DNA of 64,000 bases from M3007 sp044350425 (GCA_044350425.1 JBILHS010000003.1:1-64000), one strand, 5' to 3'. Shown: positions 35,250 through 43,596, counted from the first letter of the stretch. Translations and numbers: made by a program. The notes: a model not told the origin generated them from the letters alone.

Positions 35250-35558
35250 ATGAATCAGAAAATTCGCATCAAACTCCGGTCCTACGATTACAACTTGGTG
35301 GACAAGTCTACTGAGAAGATTGTAAAGACCGTGCGTGCGAGTGGAGCCGTTGTAACTGGCCCGATTCCGCTGCCCACTGAGAAAGAAGTGTTCACTGTTT
35401 TGCGCTCGCCGCACGTGAACAAGAAAGCTCGGGAGCAGTTCCAGTTACGCACCCACAAGCGCTTAATTGAAATCTATACACCAACTCAAAAGACGGTGGA
35501 TGCTCTCTCCAAGTTGGAACTCCCGAGCGGCGTAGATATTCAGGTAAAGCTTACTTGA
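35250..35558 (+). CDS. rpsJ: 30S ribosomal protein S10
   Basis: 102 residues, usual length. It begins MNQKIRIKLRSYDYNLVDKS and contains VTGPIPLPTEKEVFTVLRSPHVNKKAREQF, which is diagnostic. It is part of the 30S head and, in other bacteria, of the NusB-S10 antitermination complex. It is the first gene of the supercluster, about 90 bases after the promoter, without a strong Shine-Dalgarno box. A 242-base gap to rplC is unusually long. Confidence 0.99.
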   Translation: MNQKIRIKLRSYDYNLVDKSTEKIVKTVRASGAVVTGPIPLPTEKEVFTVLRSPHVNKKAREQFQLRTHKRLIEIYTPTQKTVDALSKLELPSGVDIQVKLT

Positions 35559-35800
35559 CGCGCATGGTCGCATTAGTTTATAAGAATGCGACCCATCCAT
35601 CCTAGACGATTCGAAGGTGGTATTTTTGACTCAAATGTTTGTGGTTTCCGGTATTGGTCAAAGTGTTCCGGGTTATTCCGAATAACTGCCATTTCCGCAA
35701 GCGGTTCCGTTTTACGGAAAATCGCTTTCCGTGTATCTGCACGACTGGGAATCACGTCAACGAAACGCAACGTCGTTCAACCAATAAATTCTTACAGAAA

Positions 35801-36424
35801 GTGAACGGTCTGATTGGCAAAAAACTGGGAATGACCAGCATCTACGACAGCAACGGCAAAAACGTTGCAGTCACTATCATAGAAGCTGGCCCTTGCACTG
35901 TAACCCAAGTGCTCACCGAAGACAAAGACGGCTACAAAGCCCTCCAACTGGCTTACGGCGATCGTAAAATTAAAAACACTCCTAAACCCCTGATGGGTCA
36001 CTTCAAAGCCGCTGGCTTGGAAGAGCCACTTCACAAAGTGCTTGAATTCAGGGATATGAATGTTGCTAAGAGTCTCGGAGAAGAGATCACAGTAACGGAC
36101 GTATTCCAGGAAGGCGACAAAGTGAGCGTGGTAGGCACCTCAAAAGGTAAAGGTTTCCAAGGTGTGGTGAAGCGCCACGGCTTCGGCGGTGTGATGCAAC
36201 AAACACACGGTCAGCACAACCGCCTTCGTGCTCCTGGTTCTCTAGGTAACTCTTCTTTCGCTGCTAAGGTAATGAAAGGGATGCGCATGGGTGGCCACAT
36301 GGGAGTAGATCGCATTAAAGTGCGTCGCCTTCAAGTCATCAGGATCTTCCCTGATCAAAATCTCATCCTGGTAAAGGGTGCAGTGCCTGGTCACAAGGGA
36401 TCTTACGTAGTCATTGAAAAATAA
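35801..36424 (+). CDS. rplC: 50S ribosomal protein L3
   Basis: 207 residues from a GTG at 35801 (read as Met: xNGLIGKKLGMTSIYD), which is the family's normal N-terminus. The frame stays open upstream to an ATG at 35639, but those 54 codons (rich in Arg, Phe, Cys) do not resemble L3, so the GTG is chosen. Conserved marks include KGKGFQGVVKRHGFGG and the HGQHNRLRAPGSLG loop that reaches towards the peptidyl transferase centre. There is no good Shine-Dalgarno sequence. Confidence 0.96.
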   Translation: MNGLIGKKLGMTSIYDSNGKNVAVTIIEAGPCTVTQVLTEDKDGYKALQLAYGDRKIKNTPKPLMGHFKAAGLEEPLHKVLEFRDMNVAKSLGEEITVTDVFQEGDKVSVVGTSKGKGFQGVVKRHGFGGVMQQTHGQHNRLRAPGSLGNSSFAAKVMKGMRMGGHMGVDRIKVRRLQVIRIFPDQNLILVKGAVPGHKGSYVVIEK

Positions 36425-36451
36425 CTTTTGACCTTATAATTTCCAGAGGAA

Positions 36452-37078
36452 ATGAAAGTTTCGGTCTATAACATAAAAGGCGAAGACACTGGCCGCAAGG
36501 TTGAGTTGCCTGCTGATGTGTTCGGCATTGAGCCGCACCAGCACAGCGTCTGGCTGGATGTGAAGCGATACCTCGCTGCACAACGCCAGGGCACACACAA
36601 ATCTAAAGAGCGCAGCGAGATGAGCGGCTCCACACGTAAACTGCACAAGCAAAAAGGCACGGGCGGTTCACGTAAAGGAGACATCAACAACCCGCTTTAC
36701 CGTGGTGGTGGTCGTGTATTCGGCCCACGCCCTCGTAACTACGACATCGATGTGAACGCTAAAGTTCGTCGTCTGGCTCGTCGTAGTGTACTCTCTGCTA
36801 AAGCTGCTGAAGGCAATATCTTCGTCATAGAAGATTTCTCTTTCGATGCTCCAAAAACGCAGGAATTTGTAAATATCCTGCGCAGTTTGAAGTTGGAAGG
36901 CAAAAAACCGCTCACAGTGCTTGCTGCTTACGATCAAATTCTTTACAAATCGTGCCGCAACATTGAGCGGGCAGGTATTGCTCCGGCCAGCGATTTGAAC
37001 ACTTATCAGATTCTCAACGCTGGTGCGCTCGTCATTGCCGAGAGCGCTATCGAGAAAATCAAAGAAAATTGCGAATAA
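36452..37078 (+). CDS. rplD: 50S ribosomal protein L4
   Basis: 208 residues. The extended loop that lines the exit tunnel is visible (KERSEMSGSTRKLHKQKGTG, then RRGGG-like YRGGGRVFGPRPRNYDIDVN), and the globular part ends LNAGALVIAESAIEKI. AGAGG-like AGAGGAA lies just before the ATG (36442-36449), one of the better ribosome binding sites in the cluster. In Escherichia coli L4 represses this operon through the leader; whether that holds here is unknown. Confidence 0.99.
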   Translation: MKVSVYNIKGEDTGRKVELPADVFGIEPHQHSVWLDVKRYLAAQRQGTHKSKERSEMSGSTRKLHKQKGTGGSRKGDINNPLYRGGGRVFGPRPRNYDIDVNAKVRRLARRSVLSAKAAEGNIFVIEDFSFDAPKTQEFVNILRSLKLEGKKPLTVLAAYDQILYKSCRNIERAGIAPASDLNTYQILNAGALVIAESAIEKIKENCE

Positions 37079-37151
37079 TGGATTGTAGGTGAAAGGCACC
37101 TGATTTTATATCAAGTCACCAATCACTCATAACCCAATTACAAATAAAGTC

Positions 37152-37454
37152 ATGGCTAAGCAAATTTTGATAAAGCCTATCATCACTGAAAAATCTACAC
37201 AACTCGCTGATAAGCGGGATACGTACGCTTTCGTGGTAAATAGGGGTGCAAACAAGTTGGAGATTTGTGCTGCTGTTGAAAAAATGTTCAACGTGAATGT
37301 AACGCGGGTCAACACTGCGATCATTCCGGGAAAACCGAAGTCACGCAGCAGTAAAACAGCCATTGTTCGCGGAACAAAATCCTCCTACAAAAAGGCTTTT
37401 GTGACACTTTCACCAGGCGAGAAGATCGACTTCTTTGGTGGCGAAGAAAACTAA
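37152..37454 (+). CDS. rplW: 50S ribosomal protein L23
   Basis: 100 residues, typical: ILIKPIITEKSTQLADKRDT at the start and NVNVTRVNTAIIPGKPKSRS in the middle. L23 sits at the tunnel exit and is the docking site for trigger factor and SRP. The 73-base spacer before it holds a small hairpin (AGGTG..CACCT) and GATTG..CAATC. Confidence 0.99.
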   Translation: MAKQILIKPIITEKSTQLADKRDTYAFVVNRGANKLEICAAVEKMFNVNVTRVNTAIIPGKPKSRSSKTAIVRGTKSSYKKAFVTLSPGEKIDFFGGEEN

Positions 37455-37530
37455 ACATGAACGAGCATAGGGAAAGCCTTGCAAAAGCATGACTTTCTCA
37501 AACACTCTAATATCAACGCTGACATAAAAA

Positions 37531-38355
37531 ATGGCAGTCAAGAAATTTAACCCGCTTACCCCAGGCCAACGCTTTCGCGTAGCGGTATCAAGAGACGAAC
37601 TGACTAAGGGTGCAAAACCTGAAAAGTCACTGATTGCTTCTGCAAGTAGCACTGGTGGTCGTAATTCGGATGGTCACCGTACCATGCGCTATCGCGGTGG
37701 TGGTCACAAGCGTCGCTATCGTATCATTGACTTCAAACGCGACAAGCAGGGGGAAGCAACGGTTGATTCAATTCAATACGACCCTTACCGTAGTGCTTAC
37801 ATCGCGCTGATCATCTATGCTGATGGCGAAAAGTCTTATATCCTGGCCCCTAGAGGCCTGGAAGTTGGGCAGAAGATCCAATCAGGACGAAGTGTTGCAC
37901 CGGAAATAGGCAATTGTCTTTATCTCGCAGAAGTACCTTTGGGTGCTATGATGCACAACATCGAAATGCAGCCAAGTCAAGGCGGTAAACTGGTGCGCAG
38001 CGCAGGGGTAGGTGCCGTAATGATGGGTCGTGAAGATCGCTTTGCAGTGGTTCGTATGCCTTCAGGCGAAGTTCGTCGTATTCTGTTAACATGCCGTGCT
38101 ACCATTGGTACTGTCGGAAATCCCGATCATAACCTGGAAGTAATGGGTAAAGCAGGTCGTAACCGCTGGAAAGGTCGTCGTCCGCGTGTTCGTCCAGTCG
38201 TGATGAACCCAGTCGATCACCCGATGGGTGGTGGTGAAGGTCGCGCATCTGGTGGACACCCTCGTACCAGAAAAGGCTTCAAATCAAAAGGTGCTAAGAC
38301 ACGGAGCAAAACAAAAGCTTCTAATGCGCTTATCATCAGCCGTAAAACAAAATAG
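37531..38355 (+). CDS. rplB: 50S ribosomal protein L2
   Basis: 274 residues, usual length. Marks: RYRGGGHKRRYRIIDFKRDK in the RNA-binding OB domain and the peptidyl transferase-near loop MNPVDHPMGGGEGRASGGHP, with the conserved His in NPVDHPMGGGEG. It binds domain IV of 23S rRNA and helps subunit joining. Confidence 0.99.
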   Translation: MAVKKFNPLTPGQRFRVAVSRDELTKGAKPEKSLIASASSTGGRNSDGHRTMRYRGGGHKRRYRIIDFKRDKQGEATVDSIQYDPYRSAYIALIIYADGEKSYILAPRGLEVGQKIQSGRSVAPEIGNCLYLAEVPLGAMMHNIEMQPSQGGKLVRSAGVGAVMMGREDRFAVVRMPSGEVRRILLTCRATIGTVGNPDHNLEVMGKAGRNRWKGRRPRVRPVVMNPVDHPMGGGEGRASGGHPRTRKGFKSKGAKTRSKTKASNALIISRKTK

Positions 38356-38445
38356 ACTAAAAATTAGTGATTTGTTTATTGGGTGATGCGGTTATCACCA
38401 GATTACCACATAAACAAATAAACAAATAACGCATCAACATAAAGT
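38356..38445 (+). promoter_or_regulatory. Possible two-state RNA structure before rpsS
   Basis: Two exclusive folds can be drawn. Fold 1: outer 11-bp perfect stem 38370-38380 with 38417-38427, enclosing a 6-bp hairpin 38382-38399 (GGTGAT / ATCACC). Fold 2: 38384-38395 (TGATGCGGTTAT) with 38426-38436 (ATAACGCATCA), 11 pairs with one bulged G, ending just before the rpsS start. Fold 2 breaks both parts of fold 1. A regulatory switch is an inference. Confidence 0.45.
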
Positions 38446-38712
38446 ATGCCGCGTTCACTCAAAAAAGGCCCTTACATCCATCACTCGTTGTTGGAAAAGG
38501 TTGAAAAAGCAAAGGCGAGCAACCGCAAAATGGTCATCAAGACCTGGAGCCGCTCTTCTATGATTATCCCAACCATGGTGGGTGAGACCATCGCGGTACA
38601 TAATGGCAAAACTTTTGTTCCGGTTTTTGTGACCGAAAACATGGTAGGTCATAAACTTGGAGAATTTTCTCCTACGCGTAACTTCCGTGGTCACGGGGGC
38701 AACAGGAAATAA
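38446..38712 (+). CDS. rpsS: 30S ribosomal protein S19
   Basis: 88 residues: MPRSLKKGPYIHHSLLEKVE at the start, then TWSRSSMIIPTMVGETIAVH and VTENMVGHKLGEFSPTRNF. It lies in the 30S head near the A-site finger and partners with S13. The 90-base spacer upstream can fold in two alternative ways. Confidence 0.99.
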   Translation: MPRSLKKGPYIHHSLLEKVEKAKASNRKMVIKTWSRSSMIIPTMVGETIAVHNGKTFVPVFVTENMVGHKLGEFSPTRNFRGHGGNRK

Positions 38713-38850
38713 TGAGATCAATGTGTTTAGTGTGGTCAATGAGACCAATGTAGTAACTCCAAAGATACCCGGCACATTAAACACATTGACCACATTTTAC
38801 ACATTGACCACATTTTTATACATTGACCACATTTTTACACATTTCGTAAA
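38713..38850 (+). repeat. TTGACCACATT repeat spacer before rplV
   Basis: Three copies of CATTGACCACATTTT at 38784, 38802 and 38821 (period 18-19 bases) end 16 bases before the rplV start. The first half of the spacer carries the reverse form (GTGTTTAGTGTGGTCAATG), so the transcript can fold back. Related spacers precede rpmC, rpsK and rpsD. Confidence 0.85.
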
Positions 38851-39216
38851 ATGGAAGCAGTAGCTAAACTGAGAAACGTCCCAATGTCACCACGCAAAAT
38901 GCGTCTGGTAGTGGACAATATTCGCGGCAAGAAAGTGGTAGATGCCTTAGGTATCTTGCGCTATACCAATAAAGAAGCAGCCGTATGGCTCGAAAAATTG
39001 GTCCTTTCTGCGGTAAGCAACTGGGAGCAGAAATACGACCAGGTAGGTGGTGCAGATGAATTCGATCTCGTTATCAAAACGGCGTTCGTAGATCCAGGCA
39101 CCATTATCTATCGCTTTCTTCCCGCACCACAGGGACGTGCATATCGCGTTCGGAAGCGTCGTAACCATGTAACCATCGTAGTAGAGAACCGCGTGGCACT
39201 GGAACAAGAAGCTTAA
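38851..39216 (+). CDS. rplV: 50S ribosomal protein L22
   Basis: 121 residues: NVPMSPRKMRLVVDNIRGKK at the start, and the beta-hairpin that reaches into the exit tunnel includes FLPAPQGRAYRVRKRRNHVT. Length is normal. The start follows directly on a TTGACCACATT repeat spacer. Confidence 0.98.
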   Translation: MEAVAKLRNVPMSPRKMRLVVDNIRGKKVVDALGILRYTNKEAAVWLEKLVLSAVSNWEQKYDQVGGADEFDLVIKTAFVDPGTIIYRFLPAPQGRAYRVRKRRNHVTIVVENRVALEQEA

Positions 39217-39266
39217 ACCGCTCTGAAAAAAACAAATTCGTACCATCTTTCATTCAGTCAAGAATA

Positions 39267-40169
39267 ATGGGTCAAAAAGCAAATCCGATTGGTAACCGTC
39301 TAGGCATCATACGTGGTTGGGATTCCAACTGGTACGCCGACAAAGATTACGGTCTCAAAGTTGTAGAGGATGAAAAAATCCGCACCTACCTTCGAGCTCG
39401 TCGTCCAAAAACGGCTACAGCAGATCCACGGGATCGTAATAAGCCAATGCAAAACGGTATTAGCCGCATTGCAATCGAGCGCACGATGCGTCGTGTTACG
39501 GTAACTATCCATACCAGCCGCCCTGGTATCATTATTGGTAAAGGTGGTAAGGAAGTCGACCTGATCAAGGAAGAATTAAAAATCCTAACAGGAAAAGAAA
39601 TTCAAATCAACATTTTTGAAATTCGCAAGCCTGAGCTGGATGCAAATATTGTAGGCGAACAGATCGCCAAGCAAATTGAAGCCCGTATCAATCACCGTCG
39701 TGCAATCAAAGGTGCCATTCAAGGCACCATGCGCGCAGGGGGCGAAGGAATCAAGGTCCGCATCAGCGGTCGTGTAGGCGGTGCGGAGATTGCTCGTACG
39801 GAAGAGTACAAAGAAGGCCGTACTCCCCTTCACACTTTCCGTGCAGACATCGATTATGCAATTGTTGAAGCTCAAACGGTATACGGAAAGATCGGTATCA
39901 AAGTGTGGCTCTTTAAAGGTGAGGTCCTGCAAAAACGCGAATTAACGCCGTTTGCTGCAGCTGAAGGAACTGGCGGAGACCGTCGCGATGATCGTCGTGA
40001 TGACCGCGGTGGAAGAGGTGGAGATGATCGCCGAGGCGGTGGTGGTGGTGACCGCAGAGGTGGCGGTGGTGGCGACCGTAGAGGCGGTGGCGGCGGTGGA
40101 GATCGGAGAGGTGGACCAGGTGGTGGAGGTGACCGCAGAGGCGGTGGTGGAGGCGGCGGACGTCGCTAA
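39267..40169 (+). CDS. rpsC: 30S ribosomal protein S3 with long RGG-rich tail
   Basis: 300 residues. The core (about 1-230) is standard: MGQKANPIGNRLGIIRGWDS, the KH domain GXXG as IIIGKGGKEVD, and the C-terminal domain GRVGGAEIARTEEYKEGRTP. After LTPFAAAEGT the protein continues for about 68 residues of Gly, Arg and Asp only, arranged as GGGDRRGG units and ending GGGGRR. The tail is encoded by GC-rich tandem DNA (39970-40169). Core S3 forms the mRNA entry channel and helicase; an RGG tail would be expected to touch RNA. Some Bacteroidota have extended S3, so the tail is probably real and not a frameshift; the stop follows cleanly and rplP begins 82 bases on. Confidence 0.98.
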   Translation: MGQKANPIGNRLGIIRGWDSNWYADKDYGLKVVEDEKIRTYLRARRPKTATADPRDRNKPMQNGISRIAIERTMRRVTVTIHTSRPGIIIGKGGKEVDLIKEELKILTGKEIQINIFEIRKPELDANIVGEQIAKQIEARINHRRAIKGAIQGTMRAGGEGIKVRISGRVGGAEIARTEEYKEGRTPLHTFRADIDYAIVEAQTVYGKIGIKVWLFKGEVLQKRELTPFAAAEGTGGDRRDDRRDDRGGRGGDDRRGGGGGDRRGGGGGDRRGGGGGGDRRGGPGGGGDRRGGGGGGGRR

Positions 40170-40251
40170 GTTTTCACACGATTTGGGCGGGAAAAACGTT
40201 CCGCCATGAAACTCAAAATAGATTGACAGGCTTTTTTAATTCATCCAAACG

Positions 40252-40671
40252 ATGTTACAGCCCAAGCGTCAGAAATATCGCAAAATGCACAAAGGTCGCA
40301 ACCGCGGCCTGGCTTTTAAAGGCAGTTCCATTTCCTTCGGCTCTTTCGCATTGAAATCCCTGGAATTTGGTCGTCTCACAAGCCGTCAGATCGAGGCAGC
40401 GCGTATCGCACTCACCCGTCACATGAAACGTGAAGGAAAAGTTTGGATCCGTGTGTTCCCAGACAAACCACTTACCTCTAAACCAGCAGAAGTACGTATG
40501 GGTAAAGGTAAAGGTGCTGTAGATCACTATGTTGCAGAGGTGCAACCGGGTCGTATCATCTTCGAAGTAGAAGGTGTAAGCCCTGAGATTGCCTATGCAT
40601 CGCTTCGCCTTGGAGCTCAAAAGCTTCCGATGCTTTGCAAAACCGTGACTCGTCACGACTACGAAGGATAA
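40252..40671 (+). CDS. rplP: 50S ribosomal protein L16
   Basis: 139 residues: MLQPKRQKYRKMHKGRNRGL at the start, GSFALKSLEFGRLTSRQIEA, and RVFPDKPLTSKPAEVRMGKG with the Arg-Met-Gly-Lys loop near the A-site tRNA elbow. Length is normal. Confidence 0.99.
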   Translation: MLQPKRQKYRKMHKGRNRGLAFKGSSISFGSFALKSLEFGRLTSRQIEAARIALTRHMKREGKVWIRVFPDKPLTSKPAEVRMGKGKGAVDHYVAEVQPGRIIFEVEGVSPEIAYASLRLGAQKLPMLCKTVTRHDYEG

Positions 40672-40780
40672 TGATTGATTTGGTCAATTAGATCCGTGTG
40701 GATAACTACCCATGGTTCACATTTAATAAATTGACCTCATTGACCACATTTAGTAAATTGACCACATTTCTTTATAGACA
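40672..40780 (+). repeat. TTGACCACATT repeat spacer before rpmC
   Basis: AAATTGACCTCATTGACCACATT, split by AGTA, then AAATTGACCACATTT lie between 40728 and 40769, just before the rpmC start; GGTCAATTAGATC at 40682 is the reverse partner. Same family as the spacers before rplV, rpsK and rpsD. Confidence 0.8.
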
Positions 40781-41041
40781 ATGGCAAAGGAAATTTTGAA
40801 CCTCGTTGATATGACTGAAGCGGAACTGCGCAGCCAACTGGCCAGTGCCGAACAAGAGTACCAACAAATGAAGTTCGACCATGCGGCCAGAGGTATTGCA
40901 AATCCCATGGAAATCCGTGAATTGCGCCGCAGTGTTGCTCGCATTCTTACGGAAGGTCGCCGCCGCGAAATCGCTGCGATGACCCCAGAAGAACTTGCAT
41001 CGCGCAGTAAACTTCGCGCCCGTCGCCGCAGAACTCGTTAA
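40781..41041 (+). CDS. rpmC: 50S ribosomal protein L29 with extended C-terminus
   Basis: 86 residues. The two-helix core (DMTEAELRSQLASAEQEYQQ, then NPMEIRELRRSVARILT) is that of L29, which usually has 60-70 residues. Here about 20 more follow, ending in the very basic KLRARRRRTR. L29 sits at the tunnel exit next to L23. It follows a TTGACCACATT spacer. Confidence 0.95.
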   Translation: MAKEILNLVDMTEAELRSQLASAEQEYQQMKFDHAARGIANPMEIRELRRSVARILTEGRRREIAAMTPEELASRSKLRARRRRTR

Positions 41042-41113
41042 GTTTGAATGTCCGCAGAAGCGGTCTGACAGATTTAATCATTACAACAAGCTCAACTAAT
41101 TACATCTCGATAG

Positions 41114-41377
41114 ATGGAAGCAGTAGAAAGAAAACTTCGCAAACAAAAATCAGGGGTCGTAGTGTCCACTAAAATGGACAAAACCATCTCGGTTAAAGTC
41201 GAACGCCGACTGATGCACCCGCTTTACGGCAAATTCGTTAAGCGCTCCAAGAAATTCTTCGCGCATGACGAGGAGAATACTTGTAAGCCAGGCGACTTGG
41301 TACGCATCATGGAAACTCGTCCGCTCAGTAAAATGAAGCGCTGGCGCCTGGTCGAAGTCCTTGAAAGAGCGAAGTAA
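41114..41377 (+). CDS. rpsQ: 30S ribosomal protein S17
   Basis: 87 residues: KLRKQKSGVVVSTKMDKTIS and HDEENTCKPGDLVRIMETRP, LSKMKRWRLVEVLE. An OB-fold primary binder of 16S rRNA. Normal length and place. Confidence 0.98.
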   Translation: MEAVERKLRKQKSGVVVSTKMDKTISVKVERRLMHPLYGKFVKRSKKFFAHDEENTCKPGDLVRIMETRPLSKMKRWRLVEVLERAK

Positions 41378-41467
41378 AAATCGCGGTGCAGGAAGCACGG
41401 CTTACAATCCATGGTTTTTTGTCCATGAATGTGGGTCCAAAACCGTCAACCGAAAAAATAACAAGTC

Positions 41468-41836
41468 ATGATTCAGCAAGAGTCTCGTTTGAATGTGGCC
41501 GATAACTCCGGCGCGAAAGAAGTGCTTTGCATTCGTGTGTTAGGTCACACGCGCCAACGCTATGCAGGTGTCGGTGACAAGATTGTGGTAACTGTAAAAG
41601 ATGCTACTTCTAGTGGTGGTATCAAAAAAGGCACGGTTTCCAAAGCAGTAATCGTTCGTACCAGAAAAGAGATCCGACGTAAAGACGGTTCTTATATCCG
41701 CTTCGACGACAATGCAGTGGTACTACTCAATGCCTCAGATGAGCCACGTGGTACCCGTATATTTGGCCCAGTGGCCCGTGAATTGCGCGATAAGGACTAT
41801 ATGCGTATAGTTTCCCTCGCTCCTGAAGTGCTTTAA
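41468..41836 (+). CDS. rplN: 50S ribosomal protein L14
   Basis: 122 residues: MIQQESRLNVADNSGAKEVL at the start and DDNAVVLLNASDEPRGTRIF, GPVARELRDKDYMRIVSLAPEVL at the end. It forms an intersubunit bridge. First gene of the spc part; the 90-base gap before it shows no clear promoter box. Confidence 0.99.
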   Translation: MIQQESRLNVADNSGAKEVLCIRVLGHTRQRYAGVGDKIVVTVKDATSSGGIKKGTVSKAVIVRTRKEIRRKDGSYIRFDDNAVVLLNASDEPRGTRIFGPVARELRDKDYMRIVSLAPEVL

Positions 41837-41862
41837 AATCAATAAATTCAACCATTCTCGAA

Positions 41863-42207
41863 ATGGCTACGAAGAAAAATATCGTAAAACGCTTTACCCC
41901 GAAACTTCACATCCGAAAGGGTGATAAAGTGGTTGTCCTTTCAGGCGACGATAAGGGAAAAAAAGGTGAAGTGCTCCAAGTGTTCCCTGACAAGAACCGC
42001 GCAATCGTGGAAGGTGTCCGGATCGTTAAAAAGCACGTAAAAGCAACGCAAACCGAATCAGGTGGCATTCAGGAAATGGAAGCAAGTATCCATATTTCCA
42101 ACCTCGGCCACATGGATCCAAAAAGCGGTGAAGCAACGCGTATCGGTCGCCGTGAAGAAAACGGCGTACGTGTACGTTTTTCAAAAAAATCTGGTAACGT
42201 CATCTAG
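41863..42207 (+). CDS. rplX: 50S ribosomal protein L24
   Basis: 114 residues: KLHIRKGDKVVVLSGDDKGK with the KOW motif, and RAIVEGVRIVKKHVK. Assembly-initiating 50S protein. It ends two bases before rplE, suggesting coupled translation. Confidence 0.98.
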   Translation: MATKKNIVKRFTPKLHIRKGDKVVVLSGDDKGKKGEVLQVFPDKNRAIVEGVRIVKKHVKATQTESGGIQEMEASIHISNLGHMDPKSGEATRIGRREENGVRVRFSKKSGNVI

Positions 42208-42209
42208 TA

Positions 42210-42761
42210 ATGAACTACGTACCTCGTCTTAAGACAAAATACCAGAAGGAAGTGGCTCCTGCACTGATGCAGCAGTTCAACTATTCTTCTGTGATGCAAG
42301 TACCACGCATCGAGAAGGTTTGCATTAACCAGGGCATAGGCGCCGCTACAGGCGACAAGAAGCTGGTGGACAATGCAGCTACTGAACTATCCATTATCGT
42401 AGGGCAAAAGGCCGTACCGACTAAGGCAAAAACGTCTATCTCGAACTTTAAACTTCGCGAAGGAATGCCGATCGGTGTTCGTGTAACTTTGCGCGGCAAT
42501 CAGATGTACGAATTCCTCGATCGCTTTTTGAATATCTCGCTCCCTCGGGTTCGTGACTTTCGTGGAGTGAATGACAAGTCTTTTGACGGTCGTGGCAATT
42601 ACACCATGGGTATCACTGAGCAGATCATTTTCCCTGAAATTGACATTGAAAAAGTGAGCAAGATCATGGGTATGGACATCACCATTGTCACCACTGCGAA
42701 AACAGATGCCGAAGCATACTCCCTTTTGAAAGAAATGGGCATGCCTTTCGTCAAAAAATAA
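42210..42761 (+). CDS. rplE: 50S ribosomal protein L5
   Basis: 183 residues: VPRIEKVCINQGIGAATGDK, KAKTSISNFKLREGMPIGVR and DRFLNISLPRVRDFRGVNDK are diagnostic. It binds 5S rRNA and contacts the P-site tRNA. Start overlaps the end of rplX closely (TAGTAATG). Confidence 0.99.
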   Translation: MNYVPRLKTKYQKEVAPALMQQFNYSSVMQVPRIEKVCINQGIGAATGDKKLVDNAATELSIIVGQKAVPTKAKTSISNFKLREGMPIGVRVTLRGNQMYEFLDRFLNISLPRVRDFRGVNDKSFDGRGNYTMGITEQIIFPEIDIEKVSKIMGMDITIVTTAKTDAEAYSLLKEMGMPFVKK

Positions 42762-42794
42762 CTTTAGATCCTAATTTTAACGATATAAAGCAAC

Positions 42795-43064
42795 ATGGCA
42801 AAGAAATCCGTCATTGCCCGCGAAAACAAACGCAAACGCATGGTCGCCAAATACGCTGATCTTCGCAAGAAGCTCAAAGATGCTGGAGACTATGAGGCGC
42901 TTGACAAACTCCCGCGCAACTCAAATCCGATACGCTTGCACAATCGCTGCCTGCTCACCGGACGCCCAAAAGGCTACATGCGCAAGTTCGGCTTATGCCG
43001 CGTTAAGTTCCGCGAAATGGCTTTGTTCGGTAAGATACCGGGCGTAACCAAAGCGTCGTGGTAA
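42795..43064 (+). CDS. rpsN: 30S ribosomal protein S14, zinc-free form
   Basis: 89 residues, the long form: MAKKSVIARENKRKRMVAKY and NRCLLTGRPKGYMRKFGLCR. It lacks the CXXC pairs of the short zinc-binding S14 (only single Cys residues before LL and before R). Part of the 30S head. Confidence 0.98.
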   Translation: MAKKSVIARENKRKRMVAKYADLRKKLKDAGDYEALDKLPRNSNPIRLHNRCLLTGRPKGYMRKFGLCRVKFREMALFGKIPGVTKASW

Positions 43065-43185
43065 AAATCGTTGTTCTCCTGTCTTAGACAGAATGGTTTT
43101 AATCGTTTATTCAGGGTCTGAAATAAAACGACGAGAACTAAAACCGGACAACCAATAACAACAACTATCAACTATTTTTGATAAA

Positions 43186-43596
43186 ATGCACGTCACCGAC
43201 CCGATAGCAGACTATCTCACCCGCATCCGCAATGCGCAAATGGCGGGGCATCGCATCGTAGAGATTCCGGCTTCGCGCATCAAGAAATCCATGACGGAGA
43301 TCTTGTATGAGCAAGGGTATATCCTTAAATATACCTTTGAAGACAAAACGCCGGAAAACAAGCAGGGTCTTATCAAAATCGCCCTGAAATACGACACGGT
43401 TACCAAACAGCCCGTGATCCGTGAACTTGTTCGCGTAAGCCGACCAGGCTTGCGTAAGTTCTCAGGCGCTGGCGATATTCCTCGTATTATCAACGGTTTG
43501 GGCACTATGATTGTGTCTACGTCCAAAGGGGTGATGACCGATAAAAGCGCCCGCGACCTCAATGTAGGTGGTGAGCTGCTTTGCTACATTTGCTAA
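43186..43596 (+). CDS. rpsH: 30S ribosomal protein S8
   Basis: 136 residues: DPIADYLTRIRNAQMAGHRI at the start and GLGTMIVSTSKGVMTDKSAR, GGELLCYIC at the end. It binds helix 21 of 16S rRNA and represses the spc operon in Escherichia coli. The upstream gap of 121 bases has no recognised structure beyond short inverted repeats. Confidence 0.99.
   Translation: MHVTDPIADYLTRIRNAQMAGHRIVEIPASRIKKSMTEILYEQGYILKYTFEDKTPENKQGLIKIALKYDTVTKQPVIRELVRVSRPGLRKFSGAGDIPRIINGLGTMIVSTSKGVMTDKSARDLNVGGELLCYIC

Noticed and set aside
35639..35800. N-terminal extension of L3 by 54 codons
   Set aside because: The frame is open, but the residues are unlike any L3 N-terminus, and GTG at 35801 gives the exact family start.
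39952..40209. Val/Ala/Glu-rich open frame overlapping the S3 tail
   Set aside because: It is the +1 frame of the GC-rich RGG repeat, which stays open because of the repeat itself.
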